Source: an uncultured Saprospiraceae bacterium
GTDB taxonomy: Bacteria > Bacteroidota > Bacteroidia > Chitinophagales > Saprospiraceae
Length of the DNA: 54,674 nucleotides
Reading direction: 5' to 3'
Assembly (NCBI GenBank): GCA_938003955.1
Contig: CALKXE010000101.1
Location: forward strand, 1 to 54,674
The notes under the pieces are model-generated. The model saw only the letters and a list, made by a program, of their open reading frames with translations. It ran no database searches and had not been told where the DNA came from. The position numbers and the translations under genes were made by a program. Below are positions 54,530-54,674 of the stretch, one piece after another (the stretch's first letter is position 1; each line of letters opens with the position of its first letter).

Positions 54530-54674
54530 CTATCTCATAAACTTCATCAACGCCCCCATTATCCACTTACGTTCAGTATTAATAAGGTTGTTAAGTACCT
54601 TATCTGCGTTATGAGAAAATTGATTTAATTCATTTACTACTTTACAAAACTCATCAGACTCACAACAACCGCCC
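54530..54674 (-). CDS. C-terminal part of a gene cut by the window edge
   Basis: On the minus strand the frame is open from the window edge to TAG at 54532-54530, giving 47 codons: CCESDEFCKVVNELNQFSHN near the visible start and RKWIMGALMKFMR at the end. There are three Cys residues in the visible part. The family is not recognised. It is convergent with gcvT, and the terminator hairpin between the two fits a real gene end. Confidence 0.5.
   Translation of the reverse strand, partial: GGCCESDEFCKVVNELNQFSHNADKVLNNLINTERKWIMGALMKFMR

Overview
This window is chromosomal DNA of a Bacteroidota bacterium, most likely a marine-type member near the Saprospiria. Evidence read from the sequence: low GC; several secreted proteins ending in type IX secretion (T9SS) sorting domains (830-1594, 10283-12817, 20910-22064); a PorV/PorQ-family outer-membrane protein; a FecI/FecR/STN-TonB-receptor signalling locus; and a promoter of the Bacteroidota TTG-N20-TAnnTTTG type upstream of the GbsR gene. 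The placement within the phylum is inference. I see no tRNA, rRNA, CRISPR array, integrase or insertion sequence.

Layout. 1-830: a gene end, then palindrome-rich intergenic DNA. 830-7107 (minus strand): a DUF4252/T9SS protein, then a transport-signalling locus with TonB receptor, FecR anti-sigma, a small HExxH lipoprotein and an ECF sigma factor. 7290-9691 (plus): a two-repeat lipoprotein and a vanadium haloperoxidase. 9808-12817: a SWIM-finger protein and a CotH/lamin-tail T9SS protein. 12818-14247: a gene-free stretch holding an orphan terminator (possible small RNA), three tandem copies of a 64-bp repeat with AAATCAAC microsatellites, and an inverted copy of the palindromic element seen at the start of the window. 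14248-22749: SbcC, an unknown protein, a serine hydrolase, peptidase T, a T9SS protein and a Lon-substrate-binding-domain protein. 23048-30008: PorV-like protein, gamma-glutamyltransferase, lipoprotein, acyltransferase-like protein and two beta-barrels. 30624-33193: a lipoprotein, then an ECF sigma factor with a partner protein carrying poly-Gln and poly-Ser tracts encoded by pure trinucleotide repeats. 33476-35843: Crp-like regulator, MsrQ-like haem protein, bestrophin. 36219-41809: a compact operon of a phosphoesterase-remnant/kinase-like/beta-barrel protein and two Pycsar-effector-like (DUF5706) membrane proteins, the second fused to a SdiA-regulated-type beta-propeller. 41876-45893: two AraC paralogues, a four-domain lipoprotein and a small membrane protein. 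46046-50202: methyltransferase, barrel protein, lipoyl synthase, Gfo/Idh/MocA oxidoreductase, Fur-type regulator. 50284-52766 (minus): a GbsR-type regulator followed by two paralogous membrane proteins and a TIGR01777 epimerase, with the same palindrome TTTCAA-N6-TTGAAA before the regulator and before the genes it probably controls. 53331-end: GcvT and the end of a minus-strand gene.

The observations I would follow first are the three-gene envelope operon at 36219-41809; the diverged leader of about 170-180 nt shared by that operon and the unknown gene at 17461; the paired GbsR operators; and the poly-Gln/poly-Ser tracts in the sigma-linked protein. Functions are read from motifs and remembered family features only; no searches were run.
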